DNA from: an uncultured Arachnia sp.
Lineage (GTDB): Bacteria > Actinomycetota > Actinomycetes > Propionibacteriales > Propionibacteriaceae
Assembly (NCBI GenBank): GCA_934636715.1
Contig: CAKUBE010000013.1
Coordinates: 1-51,354 of the forward strand
DNA: 51,354 bases
Reading direction: 5' to 3'
Shown here: in pieces, positions 26,372-34,088 of the stretch
How the letters are laid out: every line of letters begins with the position of its first letter
Position numbering within the stretch: the first letter of the stretch is position 1
Program-made: the position numbers and the translations under genes
The notes under the pieces: model-generated
What the model was told of the DNA's origin: nothing
What the model saw: the letters and a program-made list of their open reading frames with translations, nothing else
Database searches by the model: none

Positions 26372-26408
26372 AATCTATCGAGTACCCGGACGAGTGAGTA
26401 CCCGGACG
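26372..26408 (-). promoter_or_regulatory. Promoter of the ABM gene with tandem 13-bp direct repeats
   Basis: TAGATT (26377-26372, minus) is the -10. GAGTACCCGGACG occurs at 26380-26392 and again at 26396-26408, a 16-bp period, covering the -35 region. Direct repeats at this position suggest binding of an activator or a repressor. Confidence 0.45.
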
Positions 26409-26420
26409 GGCGCCAGTTCA

Positions 26421-26471
26421 TTGGTTTCGACACCCCGCTCCTAGCGCCTCACGCGGGGGCTCAACCAGCGG
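26421..26471 (-). repeat. REP-like element, right copy (inverted)
   Basis: Read on the minus strand it starts CCGCTGGTTGAGCC and ends GTCGAAACCAA, like the copy at 26011-26063, with a different hairpin centre (CCCGCGTGAGGCGC region). Confidence 0.6.
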
Positions 26472-26506
26472 AAAGCAGCACCGTCGCACGAGGCTCAACC
26501 AGCGGA
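26458..26506 (-). repeat. Direct repeat of GGCTCAACCAGCGGA
   Basis: The 15-mer occurs at 26458-26472 and 26492-26506. The second is a half copy of the REP-like end, just upstream of the znuA promoter. Confidence 0.55.
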
Positions 26507-26510
26507 GGAT

Positions 26511-26547
26511 TTGATCCCCGCGGCGGACCAGATGATAATGGTTTTCA
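26511..26547 (+). promoter_or_regulatory. znuA promoter with Zur-box-like palindrome over the start codon
   Basis: TTGATC (26511-26516), 17 bp and GATAAT (26534-26539) precede ATG 26547 by 7 nt, so the message is probably leaderless. TGATAATGGTTTTCA (26533-26547) fits the actinobacterial Zur box TGAnAATnnTTTTCA and covers the -10, the start site and the first base of the ATG. The zur gene ends the same operon. Confidence 0.7.
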
Positions 26548-27581
26548 TGTTGAAGCGTCTCGTCCTGCCCGTCAGTGCCGTCCTCGCCCTCTCCGCGTGC
26601 GGAGGGGCGCCCGGTACCGGTCCTTCCGGGTCCGGTTCGCCCGGCACCACGACCTCCGCGGGCTCCGCGAAGGTGGTCGCCGCCTTCTACCCGCTCGAGT
26701 GGGCGTCCTCCCAGGTCCTGGGCGACGCGGGCACGGTGGACACCTTGACGGCCCCAGGCGTCGAGGCGCACGACCTTGAGCTCACCCCGCGCCAGATCGC
26801 CTCGCTCGCCGATGCCGACCTCGTCGTCTACCTGAAGGGCTTCCAGCCCGCCGTCGACAGCGCCATCGAACAGTCGGGCGCGAAGAACGTCCTCGACGTG
26901 AGCACCGTCGCGAACCTGCTGCCCGTCGCGGAGGCCCACTCCCACGACGACGACCACGCCGACGAGGACGGCCACGACGATCACGACGAAGCCGATCATG
27001 ACGAGGACGGTCACGACGGCGAAGAGGGGCATGGCGACGAGGACGGCCACGACCACGGCGACGTCGATCCGCACTTCTGGCAGGACCCCACCCGCATGGC
27101 CGCCGTGGTGAAGGAACTCGGCGTCAAGCTCGGCACCGTCGTGCCGGACGCGGCGTCGTCGCTCACCGCCAACGCGGACGCGGCCGTCGCGGAGCTCGAG
27201 AAGGTCGACGGCGAGTTCAAGGCCGGCCTGGCCTCCTGCGAGCGCGCCGAGTTCATCACCACCCACGAGGCGTTCAACTACCTCGCGCAGCGCTACGGGC
27301 TGACCGAGATCGGCATCTCGGGGATCAATCCGGACGCGGAGCCCTCCCCCGCGCGCATCGCGGAGATCCACGAGGAGGCGCGCGCCCACGGCATCACCAC
27401 GATCTTCTTCGAGACGCTGACCTCCCCCGCCGTCGCCGACGCCATCGCCGGCGACCTGGGCCTCAAGACCGCCGTGCTCGACCCGCTCGAGGGGGTGACC
27501 GAGAACTCGCCCGGGACGGACTACCCTTCGATCATGCGCGCGAACCTCGAAGCCCTGCGGGCGGCCAATGGCTGCCAGTGA
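26547..27581 (+). CDS. znuA: Zinc ABC transporter substrate-binding lipoprotein
   Basis: The 344-residue cluster A-I metal-binding lipoprotein has signal MLKRLVLPVSAVLALSAC with lipobox LSAC and Cys18. The fold begins VVAAFYPLEWASSQVLGD. EAHDLELTPRQIA gives the first His ligand, DPHFWQDPTRMA the second, and ITTHEAFNYLAQRYGL the third. A His/Asp/Glu-rich loop (about residues 131-172), typical of zinc rather than manganese binders, separates the lobes. It captures zinc outside the membrane for ZnuBC. ATG 26547 is fixed by the lipobox and by the leaderless promoter. Its end overlaps znuC by 14 bp. Confidence 0.94.
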   Translation: MLKRLVLPVSAVLALSACGGAPGTGPSGSGSPGTTTSAGSAKVVAAFYPLEWASSQVLGDAGTVDTLTAPGVEAHDLELTPRQIASLADADLVVYLKGFQPAVDSAIEQSGAKNVLDVSTVANLLPVAEAHSHDDDHADEDGHDDHDEADHDEDGHDGEEGHGDEDGHDHGDVDPHFWQDPTRMAAVVKELGVKLGTVVPDAASSLTANADAAVAELEKVDGEFKAGLASCERAEFITTHEAFNYLAQRYGLTEIGISGINPDAEPSPARIAEIHEEARAHGITTIFFETLTSPAVADAIAGDLGLKTAVLDPLEGVTENSPGTDYPSIMRANLEALRAANGCQ

Positions 27582-28323
27582 CCTCGTCGACGCCGAAGGC
27601 GTCTATGTCTCGCTCGACGGCATGCCCATCCTCCGCGACGTCCACGTCCGGGTGGCATCGGGCGAGGCCGTCGCGCTGCTCGGCGGCAACGGATCCGGCA
27701 AGTCGACGCTGATCCGCACCCTGCTGGGGCTCATCCCGCACCAGGAGGGGCGCATCGCGCTGCTCGGACAGCCGCTCGCGCAGTTCCACGACTGGCGCCG
27801 CGTCGGCTACGTGCCCCAGACCAGCGCCATCAACGTCGCCAACGCGACGGTGCGCGAGATCGTGTCGTCGGGCCGGCTGGCGCACCGTCGGCCGTTCCGG
27901 TGGGCGACCGCCGACGACCGCGCCGCGATGGACGACGCCCTCGCACAGGTGGGCCTCTCGGACCGCGCCCAGTGGCCGTTCGCGGCGCTGTCGGGCGGGC
28001 AGAAGCAGCGGGTGCTGATCGCGCGCGCCCTCGCCACCCGCCCCGACCTGCTCGTCATGGACGAGCCGCTCGCCGGCGTCGACCTCCACAGCCAAGCCGG
28101 GCTCGCGCAGCTGCTGGGCGGCCTCCGCGTCGACGGCCTCGGCCTGCTGGTCGTGCTCCATGAGCGCGGCCCGATGGGCGACGTCCTCGACCGCACCGTG
28201 ACCCTGTGCGACGGGCGCGTCGTCAGCGACGAGCACACGCACGCCGCCGCCGAGGACTGCACCCCGCCCGCCGAGCCGTCCGCCGTCGGACTCGTCGACC
28301 CGATCGCCGGGGTGGTCTCGTGA
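27568..28323 (+). CDS. znuC: Zinc ABC transporter ATP-binding protein
   Basis: The 251-residue ABC ATPase has Walker A LLGGNGSGKSTLIRTLLG near residue 39, Q-loop GYVPQTSAINV, signature LSGGQKQRVLIARAL, Walker B LLVMDEPLAGVD and an H-loop VVLHERG. It powers ZnuB. A short C-terminal tail with SDEHTHAAAEDC carries possible metal ligands. ATG 27568 lies inside the end of znuA, and its stop overlaps the znuB GTG (GTGA), indicating translational coupling. Confidence 0.94.
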   Translation: MAASDLVDAEGVYVSLDGMPILRDVHVRVASGEAVALLGGNGSGKSTLIRTLLGLIPHQEGRIALLGQPLAQFHDWRRVGYVPQTSAINVANATVREIVSSGRLAHRRPFRWATADDRAAMDDALAQVGLSDRAQWPFAALSGGQKQRVLIARALATRPDLLVMDEPLAGVDLHSQAGLAQLLGGLRVDGLGLLVVLHERGPMGDVLDRTVTLCDGRVVSDEHTHAAAEDCTPPAEPSAVGLVDPIAGVVS

Positions 28324-29306
28324 TCGAGGTCCTCACGCTCCCCTTCATGCAGCGCGCGCTGCTCGCCGCGGTCCTCAGCGGCCTGATCGCGCCCGCCATC
28401 GGCACCTACATCGTGCAGCGCCGGATGAGCCTGCTGGGCGACGGCCTGGGCCACGTCGCGATCATGGGCGTCGGCCTCGCCCTCATGACGGGGTGGGCAC
28501 CCCTTCCCGTCGCGGTGGTGACGTGCGTCGTCGGCGCGGTGATCGTCGAGCTGCTGCGCCAGCACGGCAAGGCCTCCGGCGACCTGGGGCTCGCCATCCT
28601 CTTCTACGGCGGCCTCGCCTCGGGCGTGCTCATGGCGGGCATCGCGGGCCAAGGGGCCGGCGGGCTGTCGGCGTACCTGTTCGGCTCGCTGACCTCCGTC
28701 ACGCCCGCGGACCTCTCCGTCATCGTCGGCCTGGCCGTCGTCATCCTCGTGCTCAGCATCGGCCTCGCCCCGCGGTTGTTCGCCGTCGCCGTCGACGAGG
28801 ACTTCGCCCGCGTGCTCGGCATCCGCGTGAAACTGCTCAACCTGCTGGTCGTGATCCTGGCGGCCGTGACCGTGACGGTTTCGATGCGCACCGTCGGCCT
28901 CCTGCTGATCAGCGCGCTCATGGTCATCCCGGTCGCCACGGCGCAGCAGGCGTTCGTCGGCTTCTACCCGGCCTTCTTCGGCTCGATGGGCGTCGGTGTC
29001 CTCGCGGCCGTGACCGGCACCGTCGGCTCGTTCTACCTGGACACCGCCACGGGGGCGACGATCGTCGTGACCGCCATCGCGCTGCTCGGGGTGAGCTGGG
29101 TCGTCGGCTCGCGCCTGCGCCGCTCCGATCGGTTCATCCCGTTCGTCGAGGACCACGGCGGCCGGCCGCACCGGCCGGCGGAGAATCACGACGACGCCCA
29201 CGCGCACGCGGCGGGAGCGAAGGTCATCCAGCACGGGGACCATCTAGACTACGTCCACGACGGGCATCGGCACGCCCGGCATGGAGATCACTATGACGAA
29301 CATTAA
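28320..29306 (+). CDS. znuB: Zinc ABC transporter permease with a His-rich tail
   Basis: The 328-residue ABC-3 family permease has about eight hydrophobic segments. It starts VIEVLTLPFMQRALLAAVL and includes RRMSLLGDGLGHVAIMGVG, a signature of ZnuB/MntB-type permeases, and VSMRTVGLLLISALMVIPVATA. After the last membrane segment comes a cytoplasmic tail of about 60 residues rich in His and Asp (HDDAHAHAAG, HGDHLDYVHDGHRH, HGDHYDEH), longer than usual. GTG 28320 overlaps the znuC stop. Its last 14 bp overlap the zur start, so the tail is encoded partly where zur translation begins. Confidence 0.92.
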   Translation: MIEVLTLPFMQRALLAAVLSGLIAPAIGTYIVQRRMSLLGDGLGHVAIMGVGLALMTGWAPLPVAVVTCVVGAVIVELLRQHGKASGDLGLAILFYGGLASGVLMAGIAGQGAGGLSAYLFGSLTSVTPADLSVIVGLAVVILVLSIGLAPRLFAVAVDEDFARVLGIRVKLLNLLVVILAAVTVTVSMRTVGLLLISALMVIPVATAQQAFVGFYPAFFGSMGVGVLAAVTGTVGSFYLDTATGATIVVTAIALLGVSWVVGSRLRRSDRFIPFVEDHGGRPHRPAENHDDAHAHAAGAKVIQHGDHLDYVHDGHRHARHGDHYDEH

Positions 29307-29700
29307 GCCCGCCACGCGCCACACCTGGCAGCGTGCCGCGATCCGCGACCTGCTCGAGGGCGGCGAGGAGTTCCGCACCGCCCAGCAGATCCACGACAGG
29401 CTGCGCGACGAGGGCGCCCGGGTCGGCTTGGCGACGGTGTACCGGGCCCTCCAGGCGATGGCCGACGCCGGCGAGGTCGACGTGATCCGCACGCCCGAGG
29501 GCGAGGCCGCCTATCGGCGCTGCTCCGAGGGCCACCACCATCACCTCGTCTGCCGGAGCTGCGGCTTCTCCGTCGAGATCGAGGCGGCCTTCGTCGAGTC
29601 GTGGGCCGCCCAGATCGCCGCCCAGCACGGCTTCACCGACACCGGCCACGAACTGGAGCTGTTCGGCCTCTGCCGCGAGTGCGGTCAGCGCTCGAAGTAG
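29293..29700 (+). CDS. zur: Fur-family zinc uptake regulator
   Basis: The 135-residue Fur-family repressor has the winged helix RHTWQRAAIRDLLEGGEEFRT then GLATVYRALQAMADAGEVDV. The sensor domain has YRRCSEGHHHHLVCRSCG and a second Cys pair FGLCRECGQ, a structural zinc site. Its place at the end of znuACB and the Zur-box-like site before znuA identify it as Zur rather than Fur. ATG 29293 follows GGAGAT. It overlaps recO by 16 bp at their 3' ends, convergent. Confidence 0.92.
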   Translation: MTNIKPATRHTWQRAAIRDLLEGGEEFRTAQQIHDRLRDEGARVGLATVYRALQAMADAGEVDVIRTPEGEAAYRRCSEGHHHHLVCRSCGFSVEIEAAFVESWAAQIAAQHGFTDTGHELELFGLCRECGQRSK

Positions 29701-30407
29701 GGCAATGACCGCAGCGCCCGGTCCAGGTGCCAGGTGGCGTAGGCGACGACCATGCCGTCGACGCGCTGCGCGACCGCGCGGTCGGCGGCCAGCGCCGCCT
29801 CCCACTCGCCGGCGAGGAGGGCGCCGATGTGCGCCGCCTCCGCCTCGCCCAGCTGCGCCGAGCCCGGCGTCCGGCACGACACGCACGACGCGCCGCCACC
29901 TTGGGGCGAGAACCAGCGCACGTCGACGTCGCCGCAGCCGGCGCACGCCGTCGTCGACACCGCGTACCCCGCGACGGCCAACGACCGGAGCAGGTAGGAA
30001 TCGACGATCAGCGGCGCCGGACGGTCGTCCGCCTCCAGCGCCAGCAGCGCGCCGAGCAGCAGCCGATACTGCTGCAGCGAGGGCACCCGTTCCTCCGCGA
30101 CCAGCCTGTCCGCCGTCTCGACGAGCACCTCGGCGGCCGTGAACCGGAAGTAGTCCGCGCCGAGCCTGCTCGAATGCAGCGCCTCCACCTGGGTGACGAC
30201 CTCGAGCGATCCGCGCCCCTCCGCGAACTGGATGTCGATGTGCTGGAAGGGCTCGAGCCGACCGCCGAACTTCGACGACGTGCGCCGGACACCCTTCGCG
30301 ACGGCGCGCACCTTGCCGTGCGTGCGGGTCAGCAGCGTGATGATGCGGTCGGCTTCGCCGAGCTGATGCGTCCGCAGCACGACGGCTTCATCACGATAGG
30401 TGGGCAC
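29685..30407 (-). CDS. recO: DNA repair protein RecO
   Basis: The 240-residue recombination mediator helps load RecA with RecF/RecR. The N-terminal OB fold reads YRDEAVVLRTHQLGEADRII then GKVRAVAKGVRRTSSKFGGRL. The helical C-terminal part includes a zinc site CAGCGDVDVRWFSP with CVSC. Start GTG 30407 (VPTYRDEAVVL) matches the family and has TAAACT 7 nt upstream, without Shine-Dalgarno. Longer open frames upstream are antisense to uppS. It lies back to back with uppS across a structured 183-bp gap. Confidence 0.94.
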   Translation of the reverse strand: MPTYRDEAVVLRTHQLGEADRIITLLTRTHGKVRAVAKGVRRTSSKFGGRLEPFQHIDIQFAEGRGSLEVVTQVEALHSSRLGADYFRFTAAEVLVETADRLVAEERVPSLQQYRLLLGALLALEADDRPAPLIVDSYLLRSLAVAGYAVSTTACAGCGDVDVRWFSPQGGGASCVSCRTPGSAQLGEAEAAHIGALLAGEWEAALAADRAVAQRVDGMVVAYATWHLDRALRSLPYFER

Positions 30408-30414
30408 GAGTCCG

Positions 30415-30420
30415 AGTTTA
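30415..30420 (-). promoter_or_regulatory. -10 box of leaderless recO
   Basis: TAAACT on the minus strand, 7 nt before GTG 30407. Confidence 0.5.
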
Positions 30421-30461
30421 GAGGTCGCGACGCTCGTCAGATCCGACACGTTCCGACGCCT

Positions 30462-30539
30462 CCCGGAGTTTCGACGCACAACAGCCCCAGATCTGCCCGA
30501 TCGGGCAGGAGCGGCCCCACTGTGCGCCAAAACTCCGGG
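30462..30539. repeat. 78-bp nested inverted repeat between recO and uppS
   Basis: The outer arms 30462-30480 and 30521-30539 match at 17 of 19 positions (CCCGGAGTTTYGRCGCACA). At the centre is a perfect 16-bp palindrome CTGCCCGATCGGGCAG (30493-30508). It sits between divergent promoters, so it is not a simple terminator. It may be a REP/MITE-like element or a control structure. Confidence 0.65.
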
Positions 30540-30578
30540 TCGGCCGAAGAGCCGGAGCCCGCCTGGCGGCCGGCCCGC

Positions 30579-30584
30579 TAGGCT
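30579..30584 (+). promoter_or_regulatory. -10 box of leaderless uppS
   Basis: TAGGCT lies 6 nt before GTG 30591, with no ribosome binding site. Confidence 0.5.
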
Positions 30585-30590
30585 CGACCC

Positions 30591-31355
30591 GTGCCCATTC
30601 CTCGCCGACGTCCGACCCCGCATCCGAGCGGCGCCACGGCGCCCGCGATCCCTGCGAAGGCGCTGCCGCGTCACGTCGCGATCGTGATGGACGGCAATGG
30701 GCGCTGGGCGAAGCAGCGCGGGCTGAAGCGCACGGAGGGGCACGCGATGGGCGAGGCGGCGCTGCTCGACGTGATCCACGGCGCCGTCGAGCTGGGCATC
30801 CCGTACCTGTCGGCCTACGCGTTCTCGACCGAGAACTGGAAGCGCTCCCCCGACGAGGTGCGCTGGCTGATGGGCTTCAACCGCGACGTGATCCACCGTC
30901 GGCGCGACGAGCTTAACGACCTCGGCGTGCGCATCCGCTGGGCGGGCCGACGGCCCCGGTTGTGGGGCTCGGTGATCAAGGAGCTCGAGGTCGCCGAGGA
31001 GATGAGCAAGGACAACGACACGCTTACGCTCCAGTTCTGCGTGAACTACGGCGGTCGCGCGGAGATCGTCGACGCCGCCCGCGAGATCGCCCGCCTGGCG
31101 CGTGCCGGAAAGCTCGACCCCGAACGGCTCACAGAGGACCGGTTCGCGAAGTTCCTCGACGAGCCCGAGATCCCCGACGTCGACCTGTTCGTCCGCTCCT
31201 CGGGTGAGCAGCGCACGTCGAACTTCCTGTTGTGGCAGTCGGCTTACGCCGAGTTCATCTTCCTCGACCGCCTCTGGCCGGACTTCGACCGCCGCGACCT
31301 CTGGGCCGCCGTCGAGCAGTACGCCACGCGCGAGCGCCGGTTCGGCACCGCGTAG
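30591..31355 (+). CDS. uppS: Polyprenyl diphosphate synthase (cis-isoprenyl transferase)
   Basis: This 254-residue enzyme condenses isopentenyl diphosphate onto an allylic primer to make the lipid carrier for peptidoglycan and glycans. [18 protein letters not shown] carries the catalytic Asp. [61 protein letters not shown] and [12 protein letters not shown] are the remaining conserved blocks. Chain length of the product cannot be read from sequence. It starts at GTG 30591, leaderless, with a basic N-terminal extension of about 25 residues. Confidence 0.95.
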   Translation: MPIPRRRPTPHPSGATAPAIPAKALPRHVAIVMDGNGRWAKQRGLKRTEGHAMGEAALLDVIHGAVELGIPYLSAYAFSTENWKRSPDEVRWLMGFNRDVIHRRRDELNDLGVRIRWAGRRPRLWGSVIKELEVAEEMSKDNDTLTLQFCVNYGGRAEIVDAAREIARLARAGKLDPERLTEDRFAKFLDEPEIPDVDLFVRSSGEQRTSNFLLWQSAYAEFIFLDRLWPDFDRRDLWAAVEQYATRERRFGTA

Positions 31356-31396
31356 CTTCGCGCCTGCGCCTCGGGTTCTCGCCGGCTCGGATATGG

Positions 31397-31408
31397 TTGG
31401 TATACCAA
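31397..31408. promoter_or_regulatory. 12-bp palindrome TTGGTATACCAA
   Basis: A perfect palindrome about 20 bp before the ankyrin lipoprotein start, in a local AT-rich patch. The TGGTATACCA core resembles operators of GntR-family regulators; no such regulator is encoded nearby. Confidence 0.5.
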
Positions 31409-31427
31409 ATCGGATTGGAGCCATCCC

Positions 31428-32699
31428 GTGCGTCGCGTGCCAGCCCTCGTCGTCCTCGCCGTCACGGCGAGCCTCGCCTCGTGCGCCGGAGACACCGAGG
31501 CTCCCTCGCCCAGCCCCCTGAGGAGCACCATGCCCACCCCCAGCCAGCCCGTCCCGAGCGCCTCCGCACCCTCAGCATCGACCACGCCTGAGGTCACGAC
31601 ACCCCGAGAGGACCTCGACGAGCAGCTGCGCGCCGCCGCATGGGCAGACGATGTGCCCCGCGCCCGCGACCTCATCGCGCAGGGGGCGGATGTCAACGCC
31701 AAGGACTCCACGGAACAGTCGGCCTATCTGGTCGCCACCAGCGAGGGCTATCTGGAGCTGCTGCGACTCACCCTGGAGAACGGGGCGGATGTCGGCGACC
31801 TGGACAGCTGGAACGGCACGGGCCTCATCCGAGCGGCTGAGCGCGGCCACTACCTCGTAGTCGGTGAGCTCCTGCAGGCGGGCATCGATCGCGATCACGT
31901 CAACCGGATCGGATACCAGGCCATCCACGAGGCGGTGTGGCTGGGCAAGGACACGGCAGCGTATGCCACGACGCTGCGTGCCCTGATCGCGGGCGGCGCG
32001 GAGCTCGACCGGCCCTCCGGAACCGAGGGATCGACGCCGCTGCAGATGGCTCGCACGCGCGGGTACGAGCGGCTGGAGAAGGTGCTGGAGCGGGCGACGT
32101 CCGCCGGCGACGTCGCGCGACCAGACACCGCGCTCCTGCGCGCCGCCGCGGAGGGCGACGCCGACGCGGCGGCCCTCGCACTGCGCGCCGGCGCCGACCT
32201 GGAGGCTCGCGATGGACAGGGGCGCACCGCGCTGTTGCTCGCCGTGACCGGCGATCACCTCGCGACGGCGCGGCTGCTCGTCGCGCTCGGCGCATCGCCG
32301 GACGCGCTCGACGACCGGCACGACACCCCGTGGCTCGTCACGGGCGTGACCGGCAGCGTGGAGATGCTGGAGGTCCTGCTTCCCGCTAACCCCGACATGA
32401 CGATTCGCAACCGATTCGGAGGGATCTCCGTCATCCCGGCCAGCGAGCGCGGACACGTCGACTACGTGCGGCGGGTCGTCGAGACCGAGATCGACGTGAA
32501 CCACGTCAACGACCTGGGGTGGACGGCGCTACTGGAGGCCGTCATCCTCGGCGACGGAGGCCCGGATCATCAGGAGATCGTGCGGATCCTGCTCGACGCG
32601 GGCGCCGACGCGTCGATCCCCGACAAGAACGGCGTCACCGCCCTGCAGCACGCGCGGCGGAGCGGCTACTCCGAGATCGTCGGCCTCCTCGACGCCTGA
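31428..32699 (+). CDS. Ankyrin-repeat lipoprotein
   Basis: The 423-residue secreted protein has signal MRRVPALVVLAVTASLASC with lipobox LASC (Cys19). A Ser/Thr/Pro linker (about 25-62) follows. Then come two blocks of ankyrin repeats, including DLDEQLRAAAWADDVPRARD, LIAQGADVNAKD, and later LLRAAAEGDADAAALALRAG, ADLEARDGQGRTALLLAV, GWTALLEAVI, LLDAGADASIPDKNGVTALQ. It would be anchored on the outer face of the membrane and bind protein partners. The partner is unknown. GTG 31428 has GGAG upstream. It stands alone and ends at a terminator hairpin shared with the convergent methyltransferase gene. Confidence 0.85.
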   Translation: MRRVPALVVLAVTASLASCAGDTEAPSPSPLRSTMPTPSQPVPSASAPSASTTPEVTTPREDLDEQLRAAAWADDVPRARDLIAQGADVNAKDSTEQSAYLVATSEGYLELLRLTLENGADVGDLDSWNGTGLIRAAERGHYLVVGELLQAGIDRDHVNRIGYQAIHEAVWLGKDTAAYATTLRALIAGGAELDRPSGTEGSTPLQMARTRGYERLEKVLERATSAGDVARPDTALLRAAAEGDADAAALALRAGADLEARDGQGRTALLLAVTGDHLATARLLVALGASPDALDDRHDTPWLVTGVTGSVEMLEVLLPANPDMTIRNRFGGISVIPASERGHVDYVRRVVETEIDVNHVNDLGWTALLEAVILGDGGPDHQEIVRILLDAGADASIPDKNGVTALQHARRSGYSEIVGLLDA

Positions 32700-32704
32700 G
32701 GCCG

Positions 32705-32733
32705 AGCGCCCGTCGTCGCCACCGACGGGCGCT
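32705..32733. terminator. Bidirectional terminator hairpin
   Basis: An 11-bp perfect stem AGCGCCCGTCG (32705-32715) / CGACGGGCGCT (32723-32733) with a 7-nt loop lies between convergent genes. It resembles the stem at 17980-18013 (both start AGCGCCCGT). Confidence 0.7.
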
Positions 32734-33436
32734 ACGGCGTCGGCGGGCTCTGGAGCACGAAGAAGATGAAAGAGATGAAGCGCATTCGTCCTTCGATGTG
32801 ATCGGGGATGAGCTCCTGGGGCGTGTCGACGGCGACCGGCGGCTCGGCGATGGTGACGATCCGGAAGCCGGCCGCGACGAACGCGTCCACCATCGCGTGC
32901 AGCGGCCGGTGCGTCGTGCTCAGGGTGACCGTCCGTCCCGCAACCGTGACCTCCATCGGCCAGTCGACGATCGGGAAGTACTTCGCACCTTCGACGATCA
33001 GCGGGTAGGCGAAGGGGTGGTTCACTGACAGGATGAGCCGACCGCCGGGCGTGAGGACACGTCGCAGCTCGCCGAGCGGCTCCTCCCAGTCGCGGAGGTA
33101 GTGCAGAACCAGCGAGGCGACGACGTCGTCGAACGAGGCATCGGCGTACGGCAGCGGCTCGCCGAGGTCAGCGAGTCGAAGGTCGGCGTCCTCCCCGAGC
33201 CGCTGCCGCGCGAGCGCCAGCATCTCCGCGCTCGAGTCGAAGCCCGCCACAAGCGCGCCGCGGTCGCGCAGCACCGCCGAGAGGGCACCCGTCCCGCAGC
33301 CGACGTCGAGGATGCGGCGCCCGGCGACATCGCCGGCCAGGTCCAGCATCGCCGGCCGCTCGTAGTACGCGTTCAGCAGGCTGGTCTCGTTCTCTGCGGC
33401 GTAGTCCGCCGCGAAACCGTCGTACTCCGTTGTCAT
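32732..33436 (-). CDS. Class I SAM-dependent methyltransferase
   Basis: The 234-residue protein has the Rossmann-like motif I RRILDVGCGTGALSAVLRDR, then VAGFDSSAEMLALAR, LADLGEPLPYADASFDDVVA and LRRVLTPGGRLILSVNHP. This is the Methyltransf_11/UbiE-like architecture. The C-terminal third (YFPIVDWPMEVTVAGRTV, THRPLHAMVDAFVAAGF) forms the substrate lid. The methyl acceptor is unknown. It is a single gene with its stop inside the terminator stem. Confidence 0.88.
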   Translation of the reverse strand: MTTEYDGFAADYAAENETSLLNAYYERPAMLDLAGDVAGRRILDVGCGTGALSAVLRDRGALVAGFDSSAEMLALARQRLGEDADLRLADLGEPLPYADASFDDVVASLVLHYLRDWEEPLGELRRVLTPGGRLILSVNHPFAYPLIVEGAKYFPIVDWPMEVTVAGRTVTLSTTHRPLHAMVDAFVAAGFRIVTIAEPPVAVDTPQELIPDHIEGRMRFISFIFFVLQSPPTP

Positions 33437-33512
33437 GACGCTCGACGCTATCAGCCCTCAGCAGCGCGCTGAGAGGATTTACCAGGATCTCAACTGCTCG
33501 CGCGGACGTGCG

Positions 33513-33518
33513 TACAGT
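33513..33518 (+). promoter_or_regulatory. -10 box of the gene at 33526
   Basis: TACAGT lies 7 nt before ATG 33526, leaderless pattern. Confidence 0.45.
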
Positions 33519-33525
33519 GGCCTCC

Positions 33526-34038
33526 ATGACCCAGCCCAACATCGTCTTGCTTGAGGAACGACGCGGCGAGCTCACCCTCGTCGGCCTTGAGCAGGCCGTG
33601 ACCGCAGATACCGATTTCGCCGCTGTATGGGACGCCTATTTCGCCGCAGCGGGAAGAGCCGGCGTCAGCGGATATGAGTACATCGTCTGGCGCTTCGAGG
33701 ACGGCGCACTGAGGTATCTCATCGCCAATAGCTTCGACGGCGGGACGGAGATCCCCGACGGCTTCACGCTGGCCCGAATCCCCGCGTCCGACTACCTGGT
33801 GGTGACGCACGAATGGATCGGGCCGGAGGACGACCTCTACCTGAAGGGCAACATGCTGACGCAGGACTATGCCGGAATCGGGCAGAGCTACGATCCCCGG
33901 GACGGCTTCACGGTACCCGACGGCTACGTTCGAGACGACGGCATGGACGCTCCGGTGGTGCAGCTGGAGATCGAGAACTCCAGCGCGGACGGGCAGAGAT
34001 TCGAGCGCTGGGTCCCGGTGAAGAGAGTCAGCTCCTGA
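33526..34038 (+). CDS. GyrI-like/effector-binding-domain protein (tentative)
   Basis: This 170-residue cytoplasmic protein begins MTQPNIVLLEERRGELTLVG. It has an alpha/beta body with FAAVWDAYFAAAGRAG, FTLARIPASDYLVVTHEWIG and a C-terminal VVQLEIENSS...ERWVPVKR. The pattern of a substrate-loop followed by a final Trp-Val-Pro strand resembles the GyrI-like small-molecule-binding domain of SOUL/AraC-effector proteins. It has no DNA-binding domain. Similarity is by eye only. ATG 33526 is chosen over GTG 33508 because of the -10 spacing. Confidence 0.55.
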   Translation: MTQPNIVLLEERRGELTLVGLEQAVTADTDFAAVWDAYFAAAGRAGVSGYEYIVWRFEDGALRYLIANSFDGGTEIPDGFTLARIPASDYLVVTHEWIGPEDDLYLKGNMLTQDYAGIGQSYDPRDGFTVPDGYVRDDGMDAPVVQLEIENSSADGQRFERWVPVKRVSS

Positions 34039-34088
34039 CTGACTCACCGGGCTAATCCGACGAGTCCCTCACCGGCCGACTCGACCCG

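Noticed and set aside
31701..32699. Ankyrin repeats as a DNA tandem repeat or CRISPR-like array
   Set aside because: The repeats are at protein level only; nucleotide units differ and there are no spacers.
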